From contig DSBO01000048.1 of NCBI GenBank assembly GCA_011046015.1, positions 1 to 37,688 of the forward strand: a DNA stretch of 37,688 nucleotides, read 5' to 3'. The translations under genes were made by a program, and so were the position numbers. Below the pieces are notes generated by a model. It was not told the origin of the DNA. It ran no database searches and saw nothing but the letters and a program-made list of their open reading frames with translations. This stretch comes from Thioalkalivibrio sp. (GTDB taxonomy: Bacteria > Pseudomonadota > Gammaproteobacteria > SpSt-1174). Position 1 is the stretch's first letter; each line of letters begins with the position of its first letter. Shown piece by piece: positions 20,462 through 31,889 of the stretch.

Positions 20462-21841
20462 ATGTTTATCAGCGTTCTCGAACTCTTCAAGATAGGCATC
20501 GGCCCGTCGAGCTCGCACACCATGGGGCCGATGGTTGCCGCTCGCCGCTTCGTCCAGCAAGTGCAGCGCCACCAGCTGGGAGGCGATGCCACGCCGGATG
20601 TCGGCATCCGTTGCATCCTCAAGGGTTCGCTCGCCTATACGGGCAAGGGCCACGCCACCGACCGTGCTATCACCCTGGGCCTGCACGGCCACACGCCCGA
20701 GGGCGTGGCCGAGCACGACGTCGATGCCCTGGTGCGCGACATCTGGCAGCGCGACGCGCTCGCCCTGGACGGCGACCGGCAGGTCGGCTTCTCGCCCGAT
20801 CGCGATATCATCTTCGATCGTGGCCAGCCGCTGCCCGAGCACCCCAATGGCATGATCTTCGAACTGGTCACGCCCGCCGGCGAAATCCTGCTCACCGAGA
20901 CGGTGTTCTCCATCGGCGGCGGATTCATCGCCTCGGCCGAGGAGATCGGCCAGCTTGCCGCGCCGCTCAAGTCCTCCGAAGGCGGACAGTGCCCTTTCGG
21001 CTTTGCCACGGCCAGGGCCATGCTCGAGATGGCCGAGGCCACCGGGCTTTCCATCGCGGCCATGAAGCGCGCCAACGAGATGGAGTGTCGTGCGGTGGAG
21101 GCCCTGGATGCGAAACTCGATGCGGTGTGGGGTGCCATGCACAGCTGCGTGGAAAATGGCCTCTCCGCCGAGGGCATCCTGCCCGGCGGGCTCGACATCC
21201 CGCGCCGCGCCCGGCATTTGTTCGACGAACTGCGTGCGCATCCGGAAGGGGTGACGGTCAACGACTGGCTCTGCGCCTACGCCATGGCGGTCAACGAGGA
21301 GAATGCTGCCGGCCACCTGGTGGTCACGGCGCCCACCAACGGCGCCGCCGGCGTGATCCCCGCCGTGCTCTACCACCTGGTCGAACACGAGGGCGGGACG
21401 GCGGAACAGGTGCGCGACTTCCTGCTCACCGCCGCCGCCATCGGCGGCATCATCAAGCACAACAGCTCCATCTCCGGTGCCGAGGTCGGCTGTCAGGGCG
21501 AGGTCGGTTCCGCCGCCGCCATGGCCGCGGCCGGCCTGTGCGCGGCGCGTGGCGGCAGCGCGCCGCAGATCGAGAAGGCCGCCGAGATGGCGCTGGAGCA
21601 TCACCTCGGCATGACCTGCGACCCGGTAAAGGGCCTGGTGCAGGTGCCCTGCATCGAGCGCAACGGCTTCGGTGCGATCAAGGCCTACGCCGCCGCCTCG
21701 TTGGCCCTGCGCGAGACCGGCCAGCACTTCATGCCGCTGGACAACTGCATCGCCGCCATGAAACGCACCGGCCAGGAGATGTCGGCCAAGTACAAGGAGA
21801 CCTCGCTGGGCGGGCTGGCGGTGAGCATCACCGAATGCTGA
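20462..21841 (+). CDS. sdaA: L-serine ammonia-lyase (single chain)
   Basis: [59 protein letters not shown]. Confidence 0.97.
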   Translation: MFISVLELFKIGIGPSSSHTMGPMVAARRFVQQVQRHQLGGDATPDVGIRCILKGSLAYTGKGHATDRAITLGLHGHTPEGVAEHDVDALVRDIWQRDALALDGDRQVGFSPDRDIIFDRGQPLPEHPNGMIFELVTPAGEILLTETVFSIGGGFIASAEEIGQLAAPLKSSEGGQCPFGFATARAMLEMAEATGLSIAAMKRANEMECRAVEALDAKLDAVWGAMHSCVENGLSAEGILPGGLDIPRRARHLFDELRAHPEGVTVNDWLCAYAMAVNEENAAGHLVVTAPTNGAAGVIPAVLYHLVEHEGGTAEQVRDFLLTAAAIGGIIKHNSSISGAEVGCQGEVGSAAAMAAAGLCAARGGSAPQIEKAAEMALEHHLGMTCDPVKGLVQVPCIERNGFGAIKAYAAASLALRETGQHFMPLDNCIAAMKRTGQEMSAKYKETSLGGLAVSITEC

Positions 21842-21849
21842 GGCATCAT

Positions 21850-21962
21850 CCGTAAGCGCCGCAAGGCGCGATCAGGGGGTGGCGCTTAGCGAGAGAGGCG
21901 TGAGGCATGAGGCGCGATGATGTCTGATCCACGACAGGTCGCGCCTTGCGGCGCTCCTACGG
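21850..21962. repeat. REP-like inverted pair (GTAGGAGCGCCGCAAGGCGCGA family)
   Basis: Left arm 'cgtaagcgccgcaaggcgcgatc' (21851-21873); right arm 'ggtcgcgccttgcggcgctcctacgg' (~21938-21962) is its near reverse complement. Confidence 0.85.
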
Positions 21963-22019
21963 TGCATCGCTGTGCTCCCTGTGGCAGATTGTGATTTTCC
22001 GAAAAATTATCGACCAGCC

Positions 22020-22682
22020 ATGCAACGCATTCCCGAACCCGAGCTCATGCTCGATCCCGAACAGGCGATCGCCTACGCGCAGGCGGATTTCGAGGCGCCG
22101 CACAACCGGTTCATCGCGCTGTTTCGCGAACGCTTCCCCGAACCGGTGACGGGCGACGTGCTGGACCTCGGCTGCGGGCCGGGCGATATCGCCGTGCGTT
22201 TCGCCCGGGCCTTTCCCGGGACCTTCGTCGACGGCGTGGACGGGGCGGCGGCGATGCTGGACGCCGGGCGCGAACAGGTCGCGGCCTCGGGTGTGGCACA
22301 CCGGCTGAACCTGGTACAGGCCTGCCTGCCGCAGGACCCGGCACCCAAGCCGGCCTATCCCACCATCATCTCCAACAGCCTGCTGCATCACCTGCACGCC
22401 CCATCCGTGATGTGGGAGGCGGTGAAGCGGCATGCCGCGCCTGGGGCGCGGGTATTCGTGATGGACCTGATGCGGCCGGCCAGCCCGGCCGAGGCGGCGC
22501 GGCTGGTGGCGTTCTATGCGCAGGACGAACCCGAGGTGTTGCGGCGCGATTTCTACCACTCGCTGTGCGCGGCCTTCACGCCCGCGGAGGTGCAGGGGCA
22601 GCTGGCCGAGGCCGGGCTGGCCGGGCTCACGGTCGAGGCCGTGAGCGACCGGCATCTCATCGTTTACGGGGTACTGTCCTGA
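22020..22682 (+). CDS. Class I SAM-dependent methyltransferase
   Basis: [22 protein letters not shown] motif I; start at ATG 22020 ([15 protein letters not shown]). Confidence 0.85.
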   Translation: MQRIPEPELMLDPEQAIAYAQADFEAPHNRFIALFRERFPEPVTGDVLDLGCGPGDIAVRFARAFPGTFVDGVDGAAAMLDAGREQVAASGVAHRLNLVQACLPQDPAPKPAYPTIISNSLLHHLHAPSVMWEAVKRHAAPGARVFVMDLMRPASPAEAARLVAFYAQDEPEVLRRDFYHSLCAAFTPAEVQGQLAEAGLAGLTVEAVSDRHLIVYGVLS

Positions 22683-24348
22683 CGCCGCGTTGCCCATCGA
22701 GGGCGGCGATGAGCATGGCGAGGATGCCGGCCGCACCCAGCGCCCAGGAAAACACCGGGGCGCCGCCTACCGTGGGCATGTCGGACAGGCCGAGGGTGAG
22801 GAAGCCGCCGAGCGCCAGGGCGGCGCCGGCGATGACGGCGATGCTGCGGCGGTTGGCACGGCTGATCTCCCCGCGCAGCTGTTCGAGCTGTTCGCTCTGC
22901 CATTGCAACTGCAGTTCGCCGTTGTTGGTGCGCGTGATGAGCTCGTGCACTTGGTCCGGCATGGAGGGCAGCTGTTCGAGGAACTTCGGCAGGTGTTTCT
23001 TCACGCCACCGATGAGCGCGCGCACGCCGACCTGTTCGTCCATCCAGCGTTCGAGGAAGGGCTTGGCGGTCTTCCACAGGTCGAGATCGGGGTAGAGCTG
23101 GCGGCCGAGGCCCTCGATGTTGAGCAGGGTCTTTTGCAGCAGCACGAGCTGCGGCTGTACCTCCATGTGGAAGCGGCGCGCGGTCTGGAACAGGCGCAGC
23201 AGCAGCTGGCCGAAGGAGATGTCCCTGAGCGGGCGCTGGAAGATTGGTTCGCAGACGGTGCGTATCGCGCTCTCGAACTCGTCCACCCGCGTGTCGGCCG
23301 GCACCCAGCCGGACTCGACGTGCAGTTCAGCGACGCGGCGGTAGTCGCGGTTGAAAAAGGCGTGAAAGTTCTCGGCCAGGTAGCGCTTGTCCTCCGGCGC
23401 GAGCGTGCCGACGATGCCGAAGTCCACCGCCAGGTAGCGCGGATTGTCGGTCTCGTCGTGGGCAACGAAGATGTTGCCCGGGTGCATGTCGGCGTGGAAG
23501 AAGTTGTGACGAAACACCTGGGTGAAGAAGATCTCCACGCCGCGCTCGGCCAGTTTCTTCAGGTTCACGCCGCGCGCGACCAGGGTGTCGATGTCGCTGA
23601 TCGGCGTGCCGTGGATCCGCTCCATCACCATCACGCGCGGCGTGCTGTACTCCCAGTAGATCTCGGGGATGTACAACTTCGACGAGCCTTCGAAGTTGCG
23701 GCGCAGCTGCGAGGCGTTGGCCGCCTCGCGCACCAGGTCGAGCTCGTCGAAGATGGTCTTCTCGTATTCGCGCACCACCTCCACCGGCCGCAGGCGCCGG
23801 CCTTCGGGCCAGTAGCGCTCGGCCAGCTCGGCGCCGATGTAGAGCAGATCCACGTCGCGGCGGATCACCGTCTTGATGTTCGGCCGCACTACCTTCACCA
23901 CCACGTCGGTGCCGTCCTTGAGCGTGGCGGCGTGCACCTGGGCGATGGAGGCCGAGGCCAGTGGCGTCTCGTCGAAGTGGGCGAAGACCTCGCTGGCCGG
24001 GCGGCCGTAGGCCTTTTCGATCCGCGCGCGCACGTCCTCGATGGGGAAGGGTGGCACCGCGTCCTGCAGGCGCGTGAGCTCGACGGCGATGTCGTCCGGC
24101 AGCAGGTCGCGGCGGGTGGAGAGCATCTGCCCGAACTTCACGAACACGGGGCCGAGGTCTTCCAGCGCACGGCGGATGCGTTCGCCGCGCGGGGCGCGCT
24201 TGCGGCGGAACCAGTTCCACGGCAGCAGGAACAGCAGCCAGCGCACCGGCCGGAACAGGTGGATGGCGAACACCACCTCGTCCAGGCCGTGGCGGACCAG
24301 CACGAAGTTGATGTAGAGCAGTCGCAGCAGCTGTGCCGGTCGGATCAT
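22657..24348 (-). CDS. ubiB: Ubiquinone biosynthesis atypical kinase/ATPase UbiB
   Basis: [16 protein letters not shown] (KxGQ motif); [22 protein letters not shown]; two C-terminal TM helices; in ubiE-ubiJ-ubiB order. Confidence 0.97.
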   Translation of the reverse strand: MIRPAQLLRLLYINFVLVRHGLDEVVFAIHLFRPVRWLLFLLPWNWFRRKRAPRGERIRRALEDLGPVFVKFGQMLSTRRDLLPDDIAVELTRLQDAVPPFPIEDVRARIEKAYGRPASEVFAHFDETPLASASIAQVHAATLKDGTDVVVKVVRPNIKTVIRRDVDLLYIGAELAERYWPEGRRLRPVEVVREYEKTIFDELDLVREAANASQLRRNFEGSSKLYIPEIYWEYSTPRVMVMERIHGTPISDIDTLVARGVNLKKLAERGVEIFFTQVFRHNFFHADMHPGNIFVAHDETDNPRYLAVDFGIVGTLAPEDKRYLAENFHAFFNRDYRRVAELHVESGWVPADTRVDEFESAIRTVCEPIFQRPLRDISFGQLLLRLFQTARRFHMEVQPQLVLLQKTLLNIEGLGRQLYPDLDLWKTAKPFLERWMDEQVGVRALIGGVKKHLPKFLEQLPSMPDQVHELITRTNNGELQLQWQSEQLEQLRGEISRANRRSIAVIAGAALALGGFLTLGLSDMPTVGGAPVFSWALGAAGILAMLIAALDGQRGVRTVPRKR

Positions 24349-24365
24349 GTGATAGGGGCCGTGGG

Positions 24366-24992
24366 TTACTGTTGGTCCGGGTCGCCGAGGCCACGGGCGG
24401 CGCGCGCCACACGCGCGGCCAGGCGTTCGACCCCGTCGCGCAGGTCGTCCACGCCGTTGGCGAAGTCCTCGATCTCGTAGCGCGTGGGCAGGTCGCGGGA
24501 TTCTTCCTGCAGGTACTCGGTGACGTCCATGCGCAGCGCACCGGCCGACCGCCTGGCCCAGCCGCCGAGGCCGCGCAGCGCGTTGCCGATCTGGTGCGCG
24601 GCGATGTCGCCCACGGCCTTGGAGAGCAGCTCCTCCCAGTCGAGTTCGACGGATGCCAGCGCCTCGCGGAACACGCGCCCGGCGTGGGTGTTGCCGTCGA
24701 TACTCACGTCACCCGACAGCACCACGCGGTTGGGGTCCTCCGCGAGCGAGAGGCGCGCCAGCGCCATGGGCGTACCGCGAATCACCGTGTCGGGGCGGTC
24801 GCCGTAGCGTCCCAGCACCTGCAGGCCGGTCGCGCCCGGCACGAAGTAGAGCGTCAGATCCAGTCCGGTGATCTCCAGCGCGACGACCTTTCCCTCGATC
24901 TCGGCGAGCCGCGCACGGGCCCGTTCGTCGAGCGCGAAGTAGCCGTTCAGGGCGTTCTCGATCACGGCGGTGAGGAGGACGGGGGCGTCCAT
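24366..24992 (-). CDS. ubiJ: Ubiquinone biosynthesis accessory factor UbiJ (SCP2 domain)
   Basis: [41 protein letters not shown]; located between ubiE and ubiB; start at CAT 24990-24992. Confidence 0.92.
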   Translation of the reverse strand: MDAPVLLTAVIENALNGYFALDERARARLAEIEGKVVALEITGLDLTLYFVPGATGLQVLGRYGDRPDTVIRGTPMALARLSLAEDPNRVVLSGDVSIDGNTHAGRVFREALASVELDWEELLSKAVGDIAAHQIGNALRGLGGWARRSAGALRMDVTEYLQEESRDLPTRYEIEDFANGVDDLRDGVERLAARVARAARGLGDPDQQ

Positions 24993-24994
24993 GA

Positions 24995-25744
24995 CTAGAG
25001 CCTGTAGCCCGAGTGCAGGGCGACGATGCCGCCGGTGAGGTTGAAGTACTCGCAGCGCTCGAAGCCGGCCTCCTGCATCATGGCCTTGAGCGTCTCCTGG
25101 TCCGGGTGCATGCGGATGGACTCGGCGAGGTAGCGGTAGCTCTCGGCGTCGTTGGCCACCAGCTTGCCCATGAACGGCAGCAGCCGGAAGGAGTAGAGGT
25201 CGTACACCGGCGAGAGGCCGGGGGCCACGGGTTTGGAGAACTCCAGTACCAGCAGGCGGCCGCCGGGCTTGAGCACGCGGTACATGGAGCGCAGTGCGGC
25301 GTCCTTGTCCGTGACGTTGCGCAGGCCGAAGGCGATGGTGATGAGGTCGAAGTGATTGTCCGGGAACGGCAGCGCCTCGGCATTGGCCTGCACGTACTCG
25401 ATGTTGCCGGCCACGCCCTCGTCGGTGAGCCGCTCGCGGCCGCGCGCCAGCATGGAGGCGTTGATGTCGGACAGCACCACCTGCCCGTCCGGGCCCACCA
25501 GGCGTGAGAAGCGCAGGGCCAGGTCGCCGGTGCCGCCGGCCAGGTCCAGCACGCGCTGGCCCTTCTTCACGGCCGCCTGCTCGATGGTGAAGCGTTTCCA
25601 AAGGCGGTGGATGCCCATGGACATGAGGTCGTTCATCACGTCGTACTTGTCGGCGACGGAATGGAAGACGCCAGCGACCTTGCGCGCCTTTTCCTCGATC
25701 GGGACTTCCTGGTACCCGAAGTGGGTCGTCTTCTTCTCGCTCAT
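24995..25744 (-). CDS. ubiE: Demethylmenaquinone/ubiquinone C-methyltransferase UbiE
   Basis: [58 protein letters not shown]. Confidence 0.98.
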   Translation of the reverse strand: MSEKKTTHFGYQEVPIEEKARKVAGVFHSVADKYDVMNDLMSMGIHRLWKRFTIEQAAVKKGQRVLDLAGGTGDLALRFSRLVGPDGQVVLSDINASMLARGRERLTDEGVAGNIEYVQANAEALPFPDNHFDLITIAFGLRNVTDKDAALRSMYRVLKPGGRLLVLEFSKPVAPGLSPVYDLYSFRLLPFMGKLVANDAESYRYLAESIRMHPDQETLKAMMQEAGFERCEYFNLTGGIVALHSGYRL

Positions 25745-25776
25745 GTGCGCGGACCTTGTGCGTTGCGGTGTGGTGT

Positions 25777-26136
25777 TCAGTCGGCCGGCTTGCGCTGGTA
25801 ACCAGCCTCTGCCAGGCGCTCGAGGTAGTTCTGCCAGTAGGCGTCGTGGTTCAGGCCGAGGTCGTAGAGGTAGTTCCAGTCGTAGATGCCGGTGTCGTGA
25901 CCGTCGGAGAACACGAACTTGACGGCATAGTTGCCGATCGGCTCGATCCCGGTGATGTTCACGTCTTCCTTGCCGGTCTGCAACACGTCCTGGCCCGGGC
26001 CGTGGCCGCGTACCTCCGCGGACGGTGAGTAGACGCGCAGGTATTCGGAGGGCAGCTTGAAGCGCGTGCCGTCTTCGTAGGCGAGTTCCAGGATGCGGGA
26101 CTTCTGGTGCAGGTGGATCTCGGTCGGGCGTGTCAT
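25777..26136 (-). CDS. DUF971 (gamma-butyrobetaine hydroxylase-like N-terminal domain) protein
   Basis: [58 protein letters not shown]. Confidence 0.92.
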   Translation of the reverse strand: MTRPTEIHLHQKSRILELAYEDGTRFKLPSEYLRVYSPSAEVRGHGPGQDVLQTGKEDVNITGIEPIGNYAVKFVFSDGHDTGIYDWNYLYDLGLNHDAYWQNYLERLAEAGYQRKPAD

Positions 26137-26155
26137 GTCACTCTCCGCTGGGCGT

Positions 26156-26776
26156 TCAGGCGCGTTTCTCGAACCGGCAGTATACGAAAGCCTGCTCGAT
26201 GCCGGCAGGCGTGCTGTGCATTTCGCGCCGTGTTTCGATCAATGTGTAGTTCGGGCCGAGGATGGCGGCCAGGGTTTGTTCGTCGTACTGCCGCACGGGC
26301 AGGCCGCTGCATTTGTCTGGCCCGTCCGGGGCGAAGGCGGCGATGATGGCCTGGCCACCGACCTTGAGAAAGCGGCCCAGGCGCTCGAGATAGGCCTCGC
26401 GGTCGGCGTCTTCCATGAGGAAGTGGAACACGGCGCGATCGTGCCAGATGTCGTATTGTCTGGGTAGCTCGACCTCGGTGGCGTCGGCCGTAATCCAGTT
26501 GATGCGCTCGGCGCGTTCGCCCAGGCGGGCGCGGGCCTGGGCCAGCGCGGCCTCGGCGATGTCCACTACGGTCACGTCGACGAAGCCCGCCGCCACCAGG
26601 TCGTCCACCAGGCGCGAGGCGCCAGCCCCCATGTCGATGACCGCCGCGTTGGGGATGCCGGCGGCGGCGATCAGGTCCAGCGAGATGCCGGCGCGGGGCT
26701 GGAACCAGGCCAGCTCGTGGGCGGCCTTGCCGCGGTACACGTCTTCCCAGTGTGTCTTGCGGTCGCTCATCGTCAA
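26156..26776 (-). CDS. Class I SAM-dependent methyltransferase
   Basis: HWEDVYRGKAAHELAWFQPRAGISLDLI; VIDMGAGASRLVDDL motif I. Confidence 0.88.
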   Translation of the reverse strand: MTMSDRKTHWEDVYRGKAAHELAWFQPRAGISLDLIAAAGIPNAAVIDMGAGASRLVDDLVAAGFVDVTVVDIAEAALAQARARLGERAERINWITADATEVELPRQYDIWHDRAVFHFLMEDADREAYLERLGRFLKVGGQAIIAAFAPDGPDKCSGLPVRQYDEQTLAAILGPNYTLIETRREMHSTPAGIEQAFVYCRFEKRA

Positions 26777-26783
26777 CCCGTCC

Positions 26784-28115
26784 CTAGAGTATGTAGCGGC
26801 TCAGGTCCTCGTCCTGCACCAGCTCGCCGAGGTAGCGGTCCACGTAGGCCGCGTCCACGGTGACCGACTTCGCCCCGTCCGGCGCCTCGAAGGAGACGGT
26901 CTCGAGCAGGCGCTCCATCACCGTGTGCAGGCGGCGCGCGCCGATGTTCTCGGTACGGGCGTTGACCTCGAAGGCCACCTCGGCGATGCGTTTCACGCCG
27001 TCGGCGGTGAAGTCCACTGTCACGCCCTCGGTGCGCAGCAGCTCCCGGTACTGCTCGCTGAGGCTCGCGCTGGGCTCGGTGAGGATGCGCACGAAATCCT
27101 CGGCGGAGAGTGCGTCCAGTTCCACGCGGATGGGCAGGCGGCCCTGCAGCTCGGGGATCATGTCCGAGGGCTTGGACAGGTGAAACGCGCCGGAAGCGAT
27201 GAACAGGATGTGGTCGGTGCGCACCATGCCGTACTTGGTGTTGATGGTGCAGCCCTCGATCAGCGGCAGCAGGTCGCGTTGCACGCCCTCGCGCGAGACG
27301 TCCGCTCCGCCGGTCTCGCCGCGCTTGGCCACCTTGTCGATCTCGTCGATGAAGACGATGCCGTTCTGCTCGACCATGGCCAGCGCGCGCGCCTTGAGTT
27401 CCTCCTCGTTGATCATCTTGTACGCCTCCTCGTCCGTGAGGACCTTCATGGCGTCTTTGATCTTCATCTTGCGCGTCTGCTTGCGCCCGCCGCCCAGGTT
27501 CTGGAACAGGCCTTGCAACTGACTGGCCATCTCCTCCATCCCGGGCGGGGTCATGATCTCCACGCCCGCCGGCGAGGCGCTGACCTCGATCTCGATCTCG
27601 CGGTCGTCGAGCTCGCCCTCGCGCAGTTTCTTGCGGAATTTCTGGCGCGTGCCGGAGTCCTCGGTCGGCGCCGGCTCGTTGAGGAAGCCGGGGTTGCGCG
27701 GCTGCGGCAGCAGGGCGTCGAGGATGCGCTCCTCGGCGGCATCCTCGGCGCGGTGGCGCAGGCGGGAGGCCTCCTGCTCACGCATCTGCTTGATGGCCAC
27801 GTCCACCAGGTCGCGGATGATGGAGTCCACCTCGCGGCCGACGTAACCGACTTCGGTGAACTTGGTTGCCTCCACCTTGATGAACGGGGCGTTGGCCAGG
27901 CGCGCCAGGCGGCGGGCGATCTCGGTCTTGCCCACCCCGGTGGGGCCGATCATGAGGATGTTCTTGGGCGTGACTTCCTGGCGCAGCGCCTCGGGCAGCT
28001 GCTGCCGGCGCCAGCGGTTACGCAGGGCGATGGCGACGGCGCGCTTGGCGTCCTGCTGGCCGACGATGTGCTTGTCCAGTTCCTGGACGATTTCCCGCGG
28101 AGTCATCTCGGTCAT
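26784..28115 (-). CDS. hslU: ATP-dependent protease ATPase subunit HslU
   Basis: [50 protein letters not shown]-terminal EDLSRYIL. Confidence 0.99.
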   Translation of the reverse strand: MTEMTPREIVQELDKHIVGQQDAKRAVAIALRNRWRRQQLPEALRQEVTPKNILMIGPTGVGKTEIARRLARLANAPFIKVEATKFTEVGYVGREVDSIIRDLVDVAIKQMREQEASRLRHRAEDAAEERILDALLPQPRNPGFLNEPAPTEDSGTRQKFRKKLREGELDDREIEIEVSASPAGVEIMTPPGMEEMASQLQGLFQNLGGGRKQTRKMKIKDAMKVLTDEEAYKMINEEELKARALAMVEQNGIVFIDEIDKVAKRGETGGADVSREGVQRDLLPLIEGCTINTKYGMVRTDHILFIASGAFHLSKPSDMIPELQGRLPIRVELDALSAEDFVRILTEPSASLSEQYRELLRTEGVTVDFTADGVKRIAEVAFEVNARTENIGARRLHTVMERLLETVSFEAPDGAKSVTVDAAYVDRYLGELVQDEDLSRYIL

Positions 28116-28174
28116 GGGATAGACGGTCTCTGTGTCGCTTGAAGAAGGGGTAACCCTGAGAGTTGCGGGTGACC

Positions 28175-28708
28175 CTAGAGTTCTTCAATGGTCAGGTTGT
28201 GATTCGTGTAGATGCAGATGTCGGCCGCGATGTTCAGGCCCTTCTCCACGATCTCGCGGGCGGAGAGCTCGGTGTTCTCCAGCAGGGCGCGCGCGGCCGA
28301 CTGCGCGTAGGGGCCGCCGGAGCCGATGGCGATGAGGCTCTCCTCGGGTTCGATCACGTCGCCGTTGCCGGAGATGATGAGCGAGGCGGTGTCGTCGGCC
28401 ACGGCCAGCAGGGCCTCCAGGCGGCGCAGCATGCGGTCGGTGCGCCAGTCCTTGGCCAGTTCCACGGCGGCGCGGGTGAGGTTGCCCCCGTGCTCCTGCA
28501 GCTTGGCCTCGAAGCGCTCGAACAGGGTGAAGGCGTCGGCCGTGCCGCCGGCGAAGCCCGCGATCACACGGTCATCATACAGTCGCCGAACCTTGCGCGC
28601 GTTGCCCTTCATGATGGTGTTGCCCAGCGAGACCTGACCGTCGCCGCCGATCACGACCTTGCCGTTGCGGCGGACGGACAGGATGGTGGTGCCTCGGTAC
28701 TGTTCCAC
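28175..28708 (-). CDS. hslV: ATP-dependent protease peptidase subunit HslV
   Basis: (V)[33 protein letters not shown]; likely GTG start, giving the usual EQYRGTTI N-terminus. Confidence 0.97.
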   Translation of the reverse strand: MEQYRGTTILSVRRNGKVVIGGDGQVSLGNTIMKGNARKVRRLYDDRVIAGFAGGTADAFTLFERFEAKLQEHGGNLTRAAVELAKDWRTDRMLRRLEALLAVADDTASLIISGNGDVIEPEESLIAIGSGGPYAQSAARALLENTELSAREIVEKGLNIAADICIYTNHNLTIEEL

Positions 28709-28783
28709 GCGGGGTCTCCGAAGATTCAGGGGTCGGACATTGTACACCAGGGGCCGGCCGGCTTCCCCTCGGCGGGCGGCGGG

Positions 28784-29704
28784 TTATTCGCTGCCGCGCC
28801 GCTTGCGGGCCCGCGGGTGGGCCGCGTCGTAGACCTTCGCCAGGTGCTGGAAGTCCAGGTGGGTGTAGATCTGGGTGGTACCGATGTCGGCGTGGCCGAG
28901 CAGCTCCTGCACGGCGCGCAGGTCGCCCGAGGACTCGAGCAGGTGGCTGGCGAAGGAGTGGCGCAGCATGTGCGGGTGAACGCCGCGCTCCAGGCCCGCG
29001 GTGATGCCGTGTTCACGGAAGCGCTTTTGCACGGCGCGTGGCGAGAGGCGGCCGCCGCGCTGGGTGACGAACAGGGCCGGTTCGTCGGGCGCGGCCAGGC
29101 CTGGCCGCGCCCGCAACCAGTCGGTCAGGGCGCGCAGGGCGTGACGCCCCACGGGCAGGTCGCGTTGCTTGCTGCCCTTGCCGGTCACGCGCAGCAGGGC
29201 ATCACTGCGGTCCACGTCGTCCAGGTTCAGCCCCACCAGTTCGGCCAGGCGCAGGCCGGAGGAATACATCAGCTCCAGCATGGCGGCGTCCCGCAACGCC
29301 AGCGGGTCGTCGCCCGCGGGCTGCAGCAGCCGGTTCATCTCGTCCACGTCCAGGGCCTTGGGCAGCCGGCGGGGCGATTTCGGGGCGGGGATGTCGAGCG
29401 CGGGATTGGCCGTGGCCAGTCCCTCGCGCACCAGGTAGTGGTAGAAGCGGCGCACGGCCGAGAGCTGGCGCCTGAGGCTGCGCCCGCCGAGGCCCTGGCG
29501 GTGCAGCTCGGCGACGAAGCGGCGCAGGTGGTGGCCGGTGAGCCGTGTCCAGTCGCCGATGGCCTCGCGCTCGCACCAGGCGACCAGGCGATCGAGGTCG
29601 TGGGTGTAGCCCTTGAGGGTGTGTGGCGAGTAGCGCTTCTCTTCCCGCAGGTGGCGGATAAAGGCCTCGAGCGGGGCGTGCGAGGGGGTATTCACGGCAG
29701 GCAC
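28784..29704 (-). CDS. xerC: Tyrosine recombinase XerC
   Basis: [71 protein letters not shown]; next to DUF484 and dapF. Confidence 0.97.
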   Translation of the reverse strand: MPAVNTPSHAPLEAFIRHLREEKRYSPHTLKGYTHDLDRLVAWCEREAIGDWTRLTGHHLRRFVAELHRQGLGGRSLRRQLSAVRRFYHYLVREGLATANPALDIPAPKSPRRLPKALDVDEMNRLLQPAGDDPLALRDAAMLELMYSSGLRLAELVGLNLDDVDRSDALLRVTGKGSKQRDLPVGRHALRALTDWLRARPGLAAPDEPALFVTQRGGRLSPRAVQKRFREHGITAGLERGVHPHMLRHSFASHLLESSGDLRAVQELLGHADIGTTQIYTHLDFQHLAKVYDAAHPRARKRRGSE

Positions 29705-29715
29705 CGCACCGGGGC

Positions 29716-30417
29716 TCAGGCGCCCCGGCCGCCCTGCACGGCGGCGGAGACCAGCTCGCCAAGGTAGCCCAGGAACAGCGTACCCATGCCAGGATGAAAG
29801 CGTGCCTCCTCGCGGCTGCCCAGGCCGAGTACGCCGAGGCGCCCGGCATTGAACAGCGGCACGGCCACGGCCGAGGCGACCTCGTCGGCATGTTCGTCGA
29901 AGAGGAAGGCCAGCTGGTGCTTGTCCAGACGCCCGCAGGCTGGTCGCCTGGACTCGAACAGTTCCTCGAAGGCGGCCAGCCCGGCATGGTCGGGTGGGAC
30001 ATGGTGCGGCGAGTCGGCCGCTTCCTGCTCACTGACGAGTCGCACCACCACGTGGTCGGCCTTGAACTCCGAGCGCAGCAGCTCCTGGGTGGTGGCGAGC
30101 ACGCCGTCAAGGCCGTCGGCCTCCATCAGGGCCAGTGCCAGCCGGTGCAGGCGGCTGCTCAGGTGCTCGTTGTCGCGCGCCACCTGCACCAGATCCATGA
30201 GCTTGCGCTCGAGCTGGCGGTTCTTCTCGCGCAGCAGGCCCACTTGGCGCTCCACCAGCGATACCGCGCCACCACCCACCTGATGGGGCAGGTGCATGAG
30301 CGCCAGCAGTCCGGTGTGGCGGTCGAAAAAATCCGGGTGGGCCTTCAGGTAGTCTTCCACGGCCTCGTCGGAGAGGGTCGGTGCCGCGCTGTCTCGCTCG
30401 GTCTGGGTGGTGGTCAT
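29716..30417 (-). CDS. DUF484 family protein
   Basis: [51 protein letters not shown]; between dapF and xerC, overlapping dapF by 4 bp. Confidence 0.95.
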   Translation of the reverse strand: MTTTQTERDSAAPTLSDEAVEDYLKAHPDFFDRHTGLLALMHLPHQVGGGAVSLVERQVGLLREKNRQLERKLMDLVQVARDNEHLSSRLHRLALALMEADGLDGVLATTQELLRSEFKADHVVVRLVSEQEAADSPHHVPPDHAGLAAFEELFESRRPACGRLDKHQLAFLFDEHADEVASAVAVPLFNAGRLGVLGLGSREEARFHPGMGTLFLGYLGELVSAAVQGGRGA

Positions 30418-31244
30418 AAATCGATGGTCCCCTCGAATACTCGTTCCGCCGGGCCGGTCATGAGCACCGGCGAGTCGTCCCCCGGCCAGCTTATCATAAG
30501 ACGCCCACCCGGCAGGTCCACGGCCACCAGCTCGTCGAGCAGTCCCTGGATGCGCCCGGCCACCACCGCCGCGCAGGCGCCAGTGCCGCAGGCCAGGGTC
30601 TCGCCCGCGCCGCGTTCGTAGACGCGCAGGCGGATGTGGTTGCGGTCCACCACCTGCATGAAACCGACGTTTACGTGATTCGGGAATCGCGGATGGGCCT
30701 CGATCGCGGGTCCGAGGCGCGCCACCGGTGCGGTCTGGACATTGTCTACGCGCAGCACGGCATGCGGGTTGCCCATGGAAACCGCGCCGATCTCCACGGT
30801 CTCGCCGTCCACGTCCAGCAGGTAGGCGGTGTTTACCACCCCGGCCTCGAAGGGGATGTCGGCCGGGTTCAGCCGCGGCGGGCCCATGTCCACGGTCACC
30901 TGACCGTCAGGCTGCACCTTGAGCAGAATACGCCCGCCGCTGGTGAGCACCGGGATCTCCGTCTTGTCGGTCAGTCCGCGGTCGCGCACGAAGCGCGCGA
31001 AGCAGCGCGCGCCATTGCCGCACTGTTCCACCTCGTTACCGTCGGCATTGAAAATACGGTAGCGGAAGTCGGCATCGGCCACCGGCGAGCGCTCCACCAG
31101 CAGCACCTGGTCGCAACCCACGCCGAGGCGCCGGTTGGCGAGAAAGCGCACGCGCTCTGGCGTCAGGTCGACGGCCTGGCTGATGGCATCGATCACGACG
31201 AAGTCGTTGCCAAGGCCGTGCATCTTGGTGAACTGGAGTTTCAT
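30414..31244 (-). CDS. dapF: Diaminopimelate epimerase
   Basis: [45 protein letters not shown]. Confidence 0.98.
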   Translation of the reverse strand: MKLQFTKMHGLGNDFVVIDAISQAVDLTPERVRFLANRRLGVGCDQVLLVERSPVADADFRYRIFNADGNEVEQCGNGARCFARFVRDRGLTDKTEIPVLTSGGRILLKVQPDGQVTVDMGPPRLNPADIPFEAGVVNTAYLLDVDGETVEIGAVSMGNPHAVLRVDNVQTAPVARLGPAIEAHPRFPNHVNVGFMQVVDRNHIRLRVYERGAGETLACGTGACAAVVAGRIQGLLDELVAVDLPGGRLMISWPGDDSPVLMTGPAERVFEGTIDL

Positions 31245-31471
31245 ATGACTGCGGAGCATACCGCTAACCGCCCGATTTTCCACCTGTTTTTATTGTTATA
31301 GCCCTATCTAGGACGGGTATATCAAAGAATTGTGAAATAAGCCGGGTCTATGGTAAGGTGCAGCCTCTTCGGGCCCGCACATGCGCTTGCAGCGCGGTTT
31401 AACCGAGAAATAAAGCTTTATTCAGACGACCCTGTCTCTCACTGCTGACTACATAACGAACGGGAGGTCCC

Positions 31472-31702
31472 ATGACTGACTTCGCTTCCGAACTCGACGC
31501 TCGCGGCCTGAACTGCCCGCTGCCGATCCTGCGCACCAAGAAGGCCATCGCCGAACTGAACTCCGGTGACGTGCTGAAGGTTGTCGCCACCGACCCGGGT
31601 GCCGTGAAGGACTTCGAAGCCTTCTGCAAGCAGACCGGTAACGAGCTGGTCGAACACAGCGAAGCCGGCGGCGAATTCACCTTCTTCATCAAGAAGGGCT
31701 AA
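31472..31702 (+). CDS. tusA: TusA-family sulfurtransferase
   Basis: LDARGLNCPLPILRTKKAIAELNSGDVLKVVATDPGAVKDF (CPxP active site); good RBS (gggagg). Confidence 0.95.
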   Translation: MTDFASELDARGLNCPLPILRTKKAIAELNSGDVLKVVATDPGAVKDFEAFCKQTGNELVEHSEAGGEFTFFIKKG

Positions 31703-31738
31703 GCACCGCCAGCTTCGAACCGGAGACCTCCGGTTCCG

Positions 31739-31773
31739 AAAAAAGCCGACCGGGAGACCGGTCGGCTTTTTTT
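31739..31773 (+). terminator. Rho-independent terminator after tusA
   Basis: aaaaaagccgaccgggagaccggtcggcttttttt: GC-rich stem AGCCGACCGG/CCGGTCGGCT followed by T7; A tract on the other side. Confidence 0.92.
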
Positions 31774-31889
31774 GTGGCATCCTGAATGGCACTGCGCCAC
31801 CGCTACCCTAGCGGGCTGCTTGTCGGGGCCTGCGACGCGTTATCGCGCAGAAAGTCAGTTGCAGTCGATAACACCCTGAGGAGAGATCG

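Noticed and set aside
22690-24480. 596-aa + strand ORF antisense to ubiB
   Set aside because: Spurious mirror-frame ORF caused by high GC codon usage.
26415-28142. 575-aa + strand ORF antisense to hslU
   Set aside because: Spurious mirror-frame ORF; HslU on the minus strand is unambiguous.
28784-29704. Tyrosine recombinase as evidence of an integrative element or phage
   Set aside because: Sequence and dapF-DUF484 neighbourhood identify it as housekeeping XerC.
28163-29767. 534-aa + strand ORF antisense to hslV/xerC
   Set aside because: Spans two confident minus-strand genes; no recognisable domain.
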